Assembly: GCF_022664455.2 (NCBI RefSeq)
Contig: NZ_JAKRKC020000001.1
Coordinates: forward strand, 5,399,001-5,463,000
Direction: 5' to 3'
Length of the DNA: 64,000 nucleotides
Origin: Actinomadura luzonensis
Lineage (GTDB): Bacteria; Actinomycetota; Actinomycetes; Streptosporangiales; Streptosporangiaceae
In this document: positions 32,457-40,940 of the stretch, one piece after another
How positions within the stretch are numbered: the stretch's first letter is position 1
Layout: every line of letters starts with the position of its first letter
Position numbers and translations under genes: made by a program
Notes under the pieces: generated by a model
Seen by the model: only the letters and a program-made list of their open reading frames with translations
Told to the model about the DNA's origin: nothing
The model's database searches: none

Positions 32457-33851
32457 TCAGTTCGTGCGCTTCGTCCAGCCGGCCCACGCCTTGTCGAGCG
32501 CCGCCTGGGCCTCCTGCTGGGCCTTGTCCATGGAGGACTGCGGCTTGTCCTGGCCGTTCAGCACCCGGTTCACGCCGTCCTGCCAGGCCTTCTTGAACTC
32601 GTTGTCGGCGGGGTTGGCCGGGAGGCTGAAGGTGTGGTCGTTGGCCTCGTAGAAGGCCTTGACACCGGAGTCCCAGGGCTCGCCGCCGGAGGTCAGCATG
32701 GCCTTGATCTCCTCGTCGGCCTTGACGTTGCCGGTGAGGATGCCGGTGAACGGCTTCTTGTCGGCGTTGCGCTTGTCCAGGCGGGCCTGGGCGGCGGCCT
32801 TCCAGGTGTCGACCAGCGTCATGGTCTTGGCGAAGCGGCAGGCCGCGCCGGGGTTCTTGGCGCCCTTCGGGATGGCCCAGGCCGAGCCGGAGGAGTAGGC
32901 GAGCGGCTCGCCCTGCGGGGTGCGGAAGGTGTCGAAGGCGAGCGGCGCCTTGGGCGAGACGTCGTTGAGCACGTTGACGTACCACTGCTCCATCGGCATC
33001 GCGCCGAGCGCGTCCGTGGCGAACTGGTTGCCCTTGCCGAAGAAGTCGGCCGAGTCGCGCAGGGCCTTGACCTTGGCGAAGCCGCCCTGGGCGTCGTAGA
33101 TGCCGACCGCGAACTCCAGGGCCTTGACCACCTGCGGGCTGTTGAGCTGGGCGGTCCTGCCGTCGGCGGACAGCAGGTCGGCGCCGTTGGCCTTGGCCCA
33201 CAGGGGCAGGAACTCCGGCAGCTTGCTGTCGTAGCCGATGACCTTGAGCTTGCCGCCGGGGGCGCTGAAGAGCTTCTTCGTCGCGGCGGTCACCTTGTCC
33301 CAGTTCGAGCCGTTGACGTCCTCGATGGTCAGGCCGGCCTTCTTGAGCAGGGCGGCGTTGGCCATGGTGATCTGCACCTGGTTGAACTCGGGGATGCCCC
33401 ACACCTCGTCGCCGAAGGTGACCTGGGCCAGCGCGTTCTTGTTGTACATGGAGGTGTCGATCTGCTCGCCCTGGACGCAGGCGGTGAGCGGGATGATGGC
33501 GCCGCGCGAGGCGAACGTGCCGATCTGGTCGCGGTTGGCGTAGATGATGTCCGGCGGGTCGCCGGCCGCGACCGCCGACAGGAACTGCTGGATGTCGAGG
33601 TCGCCCTCGATGAGCTTGACGTCCGCCCCGCCGAGGGCCGCCTTGGCCTTGTCCACCCGGGTGGTGCCGATCTCGTCGGTCGCGCCGAAGCCCATGACGG
33701 AGATGGCGCCCTGGTACTTGGCGCCCGGGTCGAACTGGCCTGGCGACTGTGAGGGAGCCGCCGCGCCGCCGCCGGTGCCCTTGGCGCACGACGTGAGCGC
33801 GAGAGCCAGCGACACCGAGACGACGGACCAACGAACGAGGGGGGACTTCAT
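32457..33851 (-). CDS. extracellular solute-binding lipoprotein of the sugar ABC transporter
   Basis: Substrate-capture lipoprotein of 464 residues. The signal peptide ends in a lipobox (VSLALALTSC) and the lipid-bearing Cys is followed by a Gly/Ala/Ser linker. The cluster-B binding fold shows DPPDIIYANRDQIGTFA, YSSGSAWAIPKGAKNPGAACRF and long helices. The start at 33851 (MKSPLVRW) gives a proper signal peptide; GGAGG lies 11 bases upstream. First gene of the six-gene import/hydrolysis operon. An AACGTT-centred palindrome upstream (33924-33941) is a likely LacI-type operator. Ligand probably an oligosaccharide. Confidence 0.92.
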   Translation of the reverse strand: MKSPLVRWSVVSVSLALALTSCAKGTGGGAAAPSQSPGQFDPGAKYQGAISVMGFGATDEIGTTRVDKAKAALGGADVKLIEGDLDIQQFLSAVAAGDPPDIIYANRDQIGTFASRGAIIPLTACVQGEQIDTSMYNKNALAQVTFGDEVWGIPEFNQVQITMANAALLKKAGLTIEDVNGSNWDKVTAATKKLFSAPGGKLKVIGYDSKLPEFLPLWAKANGADLLSADGRTAQLNSPQVVKALEFAVGIYDAQGGFAKVKALRDSADFFGKGNQFATDALGAMPMEQWYVNVLNDVSPKAPLAFDTFRTPQGEPLAYSSGSAWAIPKGAKNPGAACRFAKTMTLVDTWKAAAQARLDKRNADKKPFTGILTGNVKADEEIKAMLTSGGEPWDSGVKAFYEANDHTFSLPANPADNEFKKAWQDGVNRVLNGQDKPQSSMDKAQQEAQAALDKAWAGWTKRTN

Positions 33852-33923
33852 GGGATATCTCGCCTCCACACTGAAAAAGCGGGCATCAGGCATGCTGATG
33901 ACGGCCACGCGGCGCCAAGGCAG

Positions 33924-33941
33924 TGTGGCAACGTTCACACA
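33924..33941 (-). promoter_or_regulatory. LacI-type palindrome upstream of the solute-binding protein gene
   Basis: TGTGGCAACGTTCACACA is a palindrome centred on AACGTT with two unmatched pairs. Its position (73 bp before the start) and shape fit a LacI-family operator. The half-site differs from the GGGAACG motif of the neighbouring units, so the same regulator is possible but not assured. Confidence 0.5.
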
Positions 33942-34081
33942 TCTGAGAACGTACCCATACCGCTGAAAGCCCGTCAACCACTCATTTCACTGCGTTTCCC
34001 TGTCGTTAAGATCCCCAGCGGTGTGGGACGCGCCGGGTCTTCTTCCCAGGTAGGCGCTTCCAAACCTGCGCCGGACGCGAA

Positions 34082-34117
34082 GAAGGGCCCGGCCTCGCGG
34101 ACGAGACCGGGCCCTTC
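34082..34117 (-). terminator. strong hairpin terminator of the symporter operon
   Basis: GAAGGGCCCGGCCTCG (34082-34097) pairs with CGAGACCGGGCCCTTC (34102-34117) around a CGGA loop, with one non-Watson-Crick pair. It lies 110 bp past the symporter stop. Stretches 33978-34081 and 34118-34226 show nothing else. Confidence 0.75.
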
Positions 34118-34226
34118 GGCGCGGAAGGCGCCCGGGCGGGGGTGGGCGCCTCCGGCGGGGAGGCGCCCTCAGGGCAGGTGGCGCCTCGGCTTCTGCGTGC
34201 GGTGCTGGAGAGCTAGTGCTGGGGGT

Positions 34227-35846
34227 CTAGTGCTGGGTGGCCTTCTCCGCCCCGACTCCGGTCAGCGAGCGGACCTCGATCTCGGCGTACTTGGCCTCGT
34301 TGTGCTCCTTGCTGAGGATCGTGCCGAGCCAGCCGCACAGGAAGCCGACCGGGATCGACACGATGCCCGGGTTGCTCAGCGGGAACCAGTGGAAGTCGGC
34401 CGTGGTGAACAGCGCCGTCGGCGCGCCGGACACGACCGGCGAGAAGATCACCAGCACCAGGGCGGAGATCAGGCCGCCGTAGATGGCCGCGACCGCGCCG
34501 GCGGTGTTGAAGCGCCGCCAGAACAGGCTGTAGAGGATCGCGGGCAGGTTGCCCGAGGCCGCCACCGCGAAGGCCAGCGCCACCAGGAACGCCACGTTCT
34601 GGCCCTGGGCGAGGATGCCGAGGCCGATCGCGACCGCGCCGATGATCAGCGCGGAGACCCGGGCCACCACGACCTCCTGCCGCTCGGTGGCCTGGCCGCG
34701 CTTGAAGACGTGCGCGTACAGGTCGTGCGAGAAGCTGGAGGAGGAGGCCAGGGTGAGGCCGGCGACCACGGCGAGGATCGTGGCGAAGGCCACCGCGCCG
34801 ATGAGCGCGAGCAGGATCGTGCCGCCGACCGAGCCGAAGATCTCCTCACCGATCTTCTGCGCCAGCAGCGGCGCGGCCGTGTTGCCCGCCTTGTCGCCCT
34901 TGGTGATCGCGTCCTTGCCGACCAGCGCCGCCGCGCCGAAGCCGAGGACCAGGGTGAGCAGGTAGAACACGCCGATGATGCCGATGCCCCAAAGGACCGA
35001 CTTGCGGGCCTCCTTGGCGGTCGGGACGGTGTAGAAGCGGATGAGGATGTGCGGCAGGCCGGCCGTGCCCAGCACCAGGGCGAGGCCCAGGCTGATGAGG
35101 TCGATCTTGCCGGCCAGGCCCTGCGCCTCGGTGCCGTACTTCAGGCCGGGGCTGAGGAAGCTCTCGGGGTTGGCCTTGGGGCCGCTGACCGTGGCGGCCT
35201 GCCCGAGCAGCCCCGACAGGTTGAAGCCGAACTTGCCGAGCACCAGCAGCGTCACCAGCGCCGCGCCGCTCATGAGCAGCACGGCCTTGACGATCTGCAC
35301 CCAGGTGGTGCCCTTCATGCCGCCGAACACCACGTAGATGATCATCAGCGCGCCGACGCCGACGATCGTCCACGCCTTGCCGGCCGGGCTGGTGATGCCG
35401 AGCAGCAGGCCGACCAGCGCGCCCGCGCCGACCATCTGGGCCAGCAGGTAGAAGATGCTGACCACGATCGTGGAGACGCCGGCGGCGGTGCGGACCGGGC
35501 GCGGGCTCATCCGGAAGGCCAGCACGTCGGCCATGGTGAACTTGCCGGAGTTGCGCATCAGCTCGGCCACCAGCAGCAGCGCGACCAGCCAGGCCACCAG
35601 GAACCCGATCGAGTACAGGAACCCGTCGTAGCCGGACAGCGCGATGATGCCCGCGATGCCGAGGAAGGACGCGGCCGACATGTAGTCGCCGCCGATGGCC
35701 AGGCCGTTCTGCACGCCGCTGAACGAGCGGCCGCCCGCGTAGTAGTCGGCGGCCGTCTTGGTCTGACGGCTCGCCCAGAAGGTGATCCCCAGCGTGGCGG
35801 CGACGAAGGTGAGGAAGAGGATCATCCCCAGGGTGGTGGAGCTCAC
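34227..35846 (-). CDS. sodium/solute symporter, cation-acetate symporter type (ActP-like)
   Basis: Predicted secondary transporter of 539 residues with 13 hydrophobic segments, importing a short monocarboxylate (acetate, propionate or pyruvate) with a cation. The SSS family pattern is clear: GLAIGGDYMSAASFLGIAG near the start, YDGFLYSIGFLVAWLVAL, GGMKGTTWVQIVKAVLL and TAGLPHILIRFYTVPTAKEARKS. The last is characteristic of acetate-type members. The GTG start overlaps the stop of the small DUF485 gene, the classical yjcH-actP arrangement. Confidence 0.9.
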   Translation of the reverse strand: MSSTTLGMILFLTFVAATLGITFWASRQTKTAADYYAGGRSFSGVQNGLAIGGDYMSAASFLGIAGIIALSGYDGFLYSIGFLVAWLVALLLVAELMRNSGKFTMADVLAFRMSPRPVRTAAGVSTIVVSIFYLLAQMVGAGALVGLLLGITSPAGKAWTIVGVGALMIIYVVFGGMKGTTWVQIVKAVLLMSGAALVTLLVLGKFGFNLSGLLGQAATVSGPKANPESFLSPGLKYGTEAQGLAGKIDLISLGLALVLGTAGLPHILIRFYTVPTAKEARKSVLWGIGIIGVFYLLTLVLGFGAAALVGKDAITKGDKAGNTAAPLLAQKIGEEIFGSVGGTILLALIGAVAFATILAVVAGLTLASSSSFSHDLYAHVFKRGQATERQEVVVARVSALIIGAVAIGLGILAQGQNVAFLVALAFAVAASGNLPAILYSLFWRRFNTAGAVAAIYGGLISALVLVIFSPVVSGAPTALFTTADFHWFPLSNPGIVSIPVGFLCGWLGTILSKEHNEAKYAEIEVRSLTGVGAEKATQH

Positions 35847-36172
35847 TGGGTCTTCTCCTCGACCTCGTGGCGGAGCTTGTCGGCGATGGGGTCCAGCTTC
35901 TTCTCGGCGTGCCGGGCGTAGGCCCAGGCGATGAGGAAGGTGGACACGAACTGCAGCAACCCGAAGATCAGCCCGACGTTGATGTCGCCGAGCACCTTCG
36001 TCGCCATGAACCCGCGTGCCCAGCCCGACATCACCACGTAGAGCAGGTACCACACGAGGAACGCCACGGTCATGGGGAACGTCCAGGCCCGGAAGCGGCG
36101 TTTCAGCTCCTGGAACTCGCTGCTTCCCTGCACGGTTTCATAGACCGAAGCGTCATGTTCTTGAGTCGTCAC
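35843..36172 (-). CDS. DUF485 small membrane protein paired with the symporter
   Basis: Two-helix membrane protein of 109 residues. The family signature is RRFRAWTFPMTVAFLVWYLLYV with GLLQFVSTFLIAWAYARHAEKKLDPIADKLR. DUF485 proteins accompany acetate-type symporters, probably as an accessory subunit. GTG at 36172 has GGAGG five bases upstream. A CRP-like TGTGA-N6-TCACG site lies just upstream. Confidence 0.9.
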   Translation of the reverse strand: MTTQEHDASVYETVQGSSEFQELKRRFRAWTFPMTVAFLVWYLLYVVMSGWARGFMATKVLGDINVGLIFGLLQFVSTFLIAWAYARHAEKKLDPIADKLRHEVEEKTQ

Positions 36173-36183
36173 GAGACCTCCAC

Positions 36184-36199
36184 TGTGATGCGGATCACG
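36184..36199 (-). promoter_or_regulatory. CRP/GlxR-like site upstream of the DUF485-symporter operon
   Basis: TGTGATGCGGATCACG matches the CRP consensus TGTGA-N6-TCACA in nine of ten defined positions. It lies 12 bp before the start codon. Actinobacterial CRP/GlxR proteins use this consensus, so cAMP-linked carbon control of acetate uptake is plausible. Being so close to the start, it would more likely repress. Confidence 0.5.
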
Positions 36200-36275
36200 C
36201 TCAACGTAAGAGCGCAACCTACCCCGCGTGGAGGTCCCTGGAGGGGTTCTTCGCCGAGCCGCCGCCGGGCGGCGA

Positions 36276-36341
36276 TTAGTTGGGACGGGCCTGCGGTGAA
36301 AGGTCCTTCTTGCGCGACGAGCGGTAGGTCATCCCGTTCAT
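36276..36341 (-). CDS. possible 21-residue basic peptide coupled to the PLP-enzyme gene
   Basis: An ATG at 36341 overlaps the stop of the upstream lyase (ATGA) and opens a 21-codon frame ending TAA at 36276. The product (MNGMTYRSSRKK then DLSPQARPN) is very basic. The lyase end supplies GGGATG only, so no real Shine-Dalgarno. It could be a genuine coupled leader or chance. I do not recognise it. Confidence 0.25.
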   Translation of the reverse strand: MNGMTYRSSRKKDLSPQARPN

Positions 36342-37501
36342 CCCTTGACGGCTCCGGCGGTCAGCCCCTCGGCGAGATCCTTGATCAACGTGTCCGCCGG
36401 CTCCAGGCCGACCGACAGGCGGACCAGGCCGGCCGGGATGCCCATCGTGGCGCGGACGCTCTCCTCGGTGGACAGGGCCGGGGCGTTGACCAGGCTCTCG
36501 AAGCCGCCCCAGGAGACGCCGATCCGAAAGTGCCGCAGCTTGTCCAGAAATTTCGCGACTTGGCGGGTGTCGTCCGTCGCCAGCTCGATGCTGAACAGAC
36601 TGGAGAACCCCGACATCTGCCGCGACGCGATCCCGTGCCCCGGATGCGACGGCAACCCCGGATGGTTGACCGCCCGCACCCCCGGATGCCCGGCCAGGAA
36701 GCGCGCCACCGCCAGCCCCCGCTCCTGGTGCGCAGCCATCCGCACCGGCAGCGTCCGCAGGCCCTTGATCACCTTGGCCGCGTCGTGCGGCGACATCGCC
36801 GCCCCGTAGAGCTGGTACTCGGTGCGGGCGAGCGGCCTGATCAGCCGGGCCGGCCCGGCGACCACGCCGCCGACCAGGTCGCTGTGGCCGCCGACGTACT
36901 TCGACAACGAGTGCACGACCAGGTCCACGCCCAGGGTGAGCGGCTTCTGGAACAGCGGCGTCGACCACGTGTTGTCCATCACCGTCACGAGCCCGCGCGC
37001 CCGCGCCCAGGCGGCGACCCCGGCGATGTCCACCACCTCGTACGCCATGTAGGACGGCGACTCGAAGTACAGTAGGCGGGTCTCCTCCCTGATAGCGCTG
37101 TCACACTCCGCGAGGTCGCCGGCATGCGTGTGCGTGACCCCGAACTTCTCCAGGTAGCGCAGGAACTGCGTGGTCGGCCCGTACACCGCGCCCAGCACCA
37201 GCACGTGGTCGCCCGCCGACACCAAAGACGAGATCGTCGCCGAGATCGCGCCCATCCCGGAGCCGAAGCACTTGGCCCGCTCCGCCCGCTCCAGCGCGGC
37301 GAGCTTGCGCTGGGCGAGGTCCACCGTCGGGTTGGTGCCCCGCCAGTAGACGTAGCGCTCGTCCTCGTTCCTGATGGCCTCGCCCAGCTCCTCCGCGGTC
37401 GCGAACGTGAACAGCGAGTTCTCGAACACCGGCGGGTTGACCGCGCCCAGCGCCCACGGCTCGTCCTCGCCCAGCCGGCCGCAGATCCAATCGTCATCCA
37501 T
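36338..37501 (-). CDS. PLP-dependent Cys/Met-metabolism enzyme (cystathionine lyase/synthase family)
   Basis: Cytosolic trans-sulfuration-type enzyme of 387 residues. Fold-type I features: AKCFGSGMGAISATISSLVSAG (phosphate loop), VTVMDNTWSTPLFQKPL (Asp that pairs with the pyridine N) and VDLVVHSLSKYVGGHSDLVGG with the Schiff-base Lys. VYWRGTNPTVDLAQRKLAALE near the start is family-specific. Whether it acts as a cystathionine beta-lyase, gamma-synthase or methionine gamma-lyase cannot be told. Its start is 11 bp from the divergent LacI gene. Confidence 0.88.
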   Translation of the reverse strand: MDDDWICGRLGEDEPWALGAVNPPVFENSLFTFATAEELGEAIRNEDERYVYWRGTNPTVDLAQRKLAALERAERAKCFGSGMGAISATISSLVSAGDHVLVLGAVYGPTTQFLRYLEKFGVTHTHAGDLAECDSAIREETRLLYFESPSYMAYEVVDIAGVAAWARARGLVTVMDNTWSTPLFQKPLTLGVDLVVHSLSKYVGGHSDLVGGVVAGPARLIRPLARTEYQLYGAAMSPHDAAKVIKGLRTLPVRMAAHQERGLAVARFLAGHPGVRAVNHPGLPSHPGHGIASRQMSGFSSLFSIELATDDTRQVAKFLDKLRHFRIGVSWGGFESLVNAPALSTEESVRATMGIPAGLVRLSVGLEPADTLIKDLAEGLTAGAVKG

Positions 37502-37512
37502 GGGGGCAGACT

Positions 37513-38553
37513 ATGACAGCGCGTAAGCCCACCATGGCGGACGTGGCCCGGCACGCGGGCGTCAGCCTGAAGACCGTCTCGCGGGTGGTCAACCAGGAGC
37601 CGCACGTGCGGGCGTCGCTGCAGCGGCGGGTGCAGGCGGCCATCAGCGCGCTCGGCTACCGCCGCAACGAGGCCGCCGCCCGGCTCGCGCGCGGCGCGAG
37701 CATGCTCACGCTCGGCCTGGTGATGGAGAACATCTCCAACGAGTTCTACGCGCGGCTCGCCGCGGCGGTCGAGGCCGCGGCCGCCGAGCACGAGGCGCTG
37801 GTGGTGTTCGGCTCGTACGAGGAGAGCCCGGACAAGGAGCGCATGCTCATCGAGTCGATGGCGGCGCGGGGCGTGGACTCGCTGATCGTCGTCCCGTCGG
37901 CGGCCGACCACGCCTGGCTGGCCGAGCACGCGAGCCTCCGCCTGGTCTTCGTCGACCGGGTGCCGCGCGGCCTCGCCGCGGCCGACGTGGTGATGCTCGA
38001 CGACGAGCGGGGCGGGCGGGATGCCACCGGGCACCTGCTGGCGGGCGGGCACCGGCGGATCGCGCTCATCTCCGACGACGACGGGCTCAGCTCCGTCCAC
38101 GACCGCGCCACCGGCTACCGCGCCGCCCTCGCCGCGGCCGGACTGCCGGTGGACGACGGCCTCGTGGTGCGCGGCGTCTTCGACCCGGGGCTGGTGGCGC
38201 GGGAGGTCACGCGCCTGCTGGGCCTCGCCGACCCGCCGACCGCGTTCTTCGCCACCAACAACCGGGCGGCGATCGGCATCCTGCAGGCGCTGCGGGAGCG
38301 GGCGGCGCGGCCGGAGCGGGCGGCGTACGCAGGACCGGCGGACGTGGGGCCGGCGTACGTGGGGTTCGACGACTTCGCGCTGGCGGACGTCTTCAGCCCG
38401 GGGGTGACGGTGGTGCGCTACGACGTCTCGGCGCTGGCGCGGAGCGCGGTGGAGCTGCTGCTGCGTCCGCAGGAGGGGGCCCGGCGGGTCCGCGTCCCGG
38501 TCGAGCTGGTCCCCCGCGGCTCCGGCGAGCTCCCCCCGCCTCTCTCCCCCTGA
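37513..38553 (+). CDS. LacI-family transcriptional regulator
   Basis: Repressor of 346 residues. DNA-binding segment PTMADVARHAGVSLKTVSRVVNQEPHVRASLQRRV, hinge NEAAARLARGAS, then the effector domain (NISNEFYARLAAAVEAAAAEH, FFATNNRAAIGIL, VGFDDFALADVFSPGVTVV). Divergent from the PLP enzyme with only 11 bp between the starts, so binding there would affect both. No carbohydrate genes are adjacent, so its regulon is unclear. The start lacks a Shine-Dalgarno. Confidence 0.88.
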   Translation: MTARKPTMADVARHAGVSLKTVSRVVNQEPHVRASLQRRVQAAISALGYRRNEAAARLARGASMLTLGLVMENISNEFYARLAAAVEAAAAEHEALVVFGSYEESPDKERMLIESMAARGVDSLIVVPSAADHAWLAEHASLRLVFVDRVPRGLAAADVVMLDDERGGRDATGHLLAGGHRRIALISDDDGLSSVHDRATGYRAALAAAGLPVDDGLVVRGVFDPGLVAREVTRLLGLADPPTAFFATNNRAAIGILQALRERAARPERAAYAGPADVGPAYVGFDDFALADVFSPGVTVVRYDVSALARSAVELLLRPQEGARRVRVPVELVPRGSGELPPPLSP

Positions 38554-38616
38554 CCCGCCCCCTGCCGGTCTCCGTTCGGCCTGCTCGTTGTCGGCGGCGC
38601 TCGCTAAGCTCGGGCC

Positions 38617-40935
38617 GTGCTCCGCACTGCCGCCGAACTCGCCGCGCTCATCGAGCACCGCCCGGAGCTGGCCATGGCTCCCTCCGTCGCGGTGGTCGAG
38701 CGCCTGCTGGCCCGGCCCGAGCTGGCCGTCCCCGCCCTGCTCGACCTCGACGCCGACTGCCACGTGGTCAGCCAGGCCGTCCAGGCGGCGGGCGGCGCCA
38801 CCACCCGCCCCGCGCTCGCCGCCGCCCTCGACGACCCGAAAGGCCGCCTCGGCGAGGTGCTGGCGACGCTCGCCTCCCGCGGCCTGCTCCTCCTCGACGG
38901 CGAGTCCGTACGCTCCCCGCACCGCCCCGGCCTGTGGGAGCACCCGCTGGCCCTGGGCCGGCCGCTGCGGGAGCTGGCCGAGGAGCTGACCGCCGACGCG
39001 CTGCGGGCGCTGGTGGTCTCGCTCGGCGGCCGTCCGCGCCGGCGCAAGGCCGAGCTGGCGTCCCAGGCCGAGGAGCTGCTGCGCGACGGCGCGGCCGTCC
39101 GGGCCCGCGCCGCCCGCCTCCCCCGTCAGGCCGCCGACCTGCTGCGCCTGATGGCGACCGAGCAGCCGGTGCTGGAGAGCGAGCAGATCCATCACGGCGG
39201 CCCCTGGGCCCGCGCGCACCCGCTGCGGCGGCTGGTCGAGGACGGGTTCGTCGTCTCCGACGGGTGGGCGTACGAGATGCCGCGCGAGGTCGCACTCGCG
39301 TTGCGCGGCGACGGGTGGAAGCCCGCCCTGACCGGCCCGCCCGACGTCACCACCCGCCCCCTGCACACCGCCGTCCCCCTCCCGTCCGCCCCCAGGACCG
39401 GCGCCGGTGGGACGAAAGCCGACGAAACGAAAGCCGAGGAAACGGAAGCCGACGGGACGGAAGCCGACGGGACGGGGGCCGCGCTGGTCGCGCTCGATCG
39501 GGTCGAGGCCCTGGTCGAGCTGGCCACGACCGCGCCCGTCAGCGAGCTCAAGGCGGGCGGCGTGGGCACGCGCGAGCTGCGCCGGGTGGCCAAGGCGCTG
39601 GGCGTCACCGACCAGGAGGCGACCCTGTGGCTGGACGTCGCGCACGCCGCCGGTCTCCTCGCCTCCGACGGGGGCGAGCGCCTGACCGGCACCACCCTGG
39701 CCGACGACTGGCTGTCCCGCTCCCCCGCCGCCCGCTGGCGGGCGCTGGCCGCGGCCTGGCACCGGCTTGCGCAGGCTCCCACGTTCCGGGTGGTGGGGTG
39801 CTGCGAGGGGCACATGGACGCGCTGGCTCCTCCGTACCCGTTCGACAGCGGCGCGGGGGCGATCCGCCGTGCCGTCCTCGACACGCTGCGCACCCTGCCG
39901 CCGGGCGTGGCGACGGACGCGCCGGGCGTGATGGCGGCCGTGCGCTGGCGCACCCGCGCGGCCGCCGAGTCGCCGCCGGCCGCCGAGTCCTTCGCGGCGG
40001 CGGCCCTGCGCGAGGGCGACCTGCTCGGTCTCACGGCCGGCGGCGCCCTGACCCTCCTCGGCCGCACCTACCTGACCCTCACCGACACCCCCGACCGTGA
40101 CGCCCCCGACCGTGACGGCGGCGATCCGCTGGACGGCCTGTTCCCGGTCCCCACCCGCACCGCCACCCTCCAGAACGACCTCACCGCCATCGTCCCCGGC
40201 CTGCCCTCCCCCGGCCTGGCCGCCCTGCTCAACGCCTGCGCCGACCTGGAGTCGCGCGACCGGGCGAGCGTGTGGCGCTTCTCCGAGCGCTCCGTCCGGC
40301 GCGCCCTCGACACCGGCCTCGACGCCGAGGCGCTGCTCGACGGGCTGGCCAGGCACAGCACGAAGGCGGTCCCCCAGCCCCTGCGCTACCTCGTCACCGA
40401 CACGGCGCGCAAGCACGGCACGCTGCGGGTGGCCGCCGCCCCGTCCGTGGTGGTCGCCGCCGACCCGGCCACCCTCGCCGGGCTGTGCCGCGCGAAGGCC
40501 CTCCGCAAGCTGGCCCTGCACCAGGTCGCCCCGACGGTCGCGCTGTCCGCGCTGCCGCCGGAGGAGACCCTGCGGCTGCTCCGGCAGGCGGGGCACGCGC
40601 CGGTGGGGATGGCCGCCGACGGCACGATCAGGGCCGAGGCGGCCCGGCGGCACCGGCTCCCGGTGGACGCCGAGCCCGTCCCCGACCCGGCGGCGACGGC
40701 GGCCGCGATCCTGCGGGGCGACGCCGCGCCCGACGGCACCGCCGAGGCGCTGGCCCTGGCGGCGGCGACCGGCGGGTTCGTCGTCGTCACCTGGCAGCGC
40801 CGCGAGCACGTCATGGACGCCGTGACGGTGACGGGCGGCACGGGCACGGGCGGCACGGTCTCCGGCTTCTGCCACGACTGCGGCCGCGGCCACACCTTCG
40901 ACCGGGCCCGCGTCAGGCGGGCGTACCTGCCCTAG
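38617..40935 (+). CDS. helicase-C-like DNA-binding protein (Helicase_C_3/XPB N-terminal-domain family)
   Basis: Cytosolic protein of 772 residues typical of actinobacteria. It is built of helical winged-helix-like repeats (ELAALIEHRPELA, LRRLVEDGFVVSD, TRELRRVAKALGVTD) and a C-terminal Helicase_C_3 region (LQNDLTAIVPGLPSP, RYLVTDTARKHGTLRV, LRLLRQAGHAPVGM). No Walker A or DEAD motif is present, so it is not itself an ATPase. An in-frame 15-bp repeat at about 39411-39476 encodes TKADE/TEADG units. GFCHDCGRGHTF near the end could bind metal. A DNA-repair role is only a guess. GTG start at 38617. Confidence 0.78.
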   Translation: MLRTAAELAALIEHRPELAMAPSVAVVERLLARPELAVPALLDLDADCHVVSQAVQAAGGATTRPALAAALDDPKGRLGEVLATLASRGLLLLDGESVRSPHRPGLWEHPLALGRPLRELAEELTADALRALVVSLGGRPRRRKAELASQAEELLRDGAAVRARAARLPRQAADLLRLMATEQPVLESEQIHHGGPWARAHPLRRLVEDGFVVSDGWAYEMPREVALALRGDGWKPALTGPPDVTTRPLHTAVPLPSAPRTGAGGTKADETKAEETEADGTEADGTGAALVALDRVEALVELATTAPVSELKAGGVGTRELRRVAKALGVTDQEATLWLDVAHAAGLLASDGGERLTGTTLADDWLSRSPAARWRALAAAWHRLAQAPTFRVVGCCEGHMDALAPPYPFDSGAGAIRRAVLDTLRTLPPGVATDAPGVMAAVRWRTRAAAESPPAAESFAAAALREGDLLGLTAGGALTLLGRTYLTLTDTPDRDAPDRDGGDPLDGLFPVPTRTATLQNDLTAIVPGLPSPGLAALLNACADLESRDRASVWRFSERSVRRALDTGLDAEALLDGLARHSTKAVPQPLRYLVTDTARKHGTLRVAAAPSVVVAADPATLAGLCRAKALRKLALHQVAPTVALSALPPEETLRLLRQAGHAPVGMAADGTIRAEAARRHRLPVDAEPVPDPAATAAAILRGDAAPDGTAEALALAAATGGFVVVTWQRREHVMDAVTVTGGTGTGGTVSGFCHDCGRGHTFDRARVRRAYLP

Positions 40936-40940
40936 CGGGC

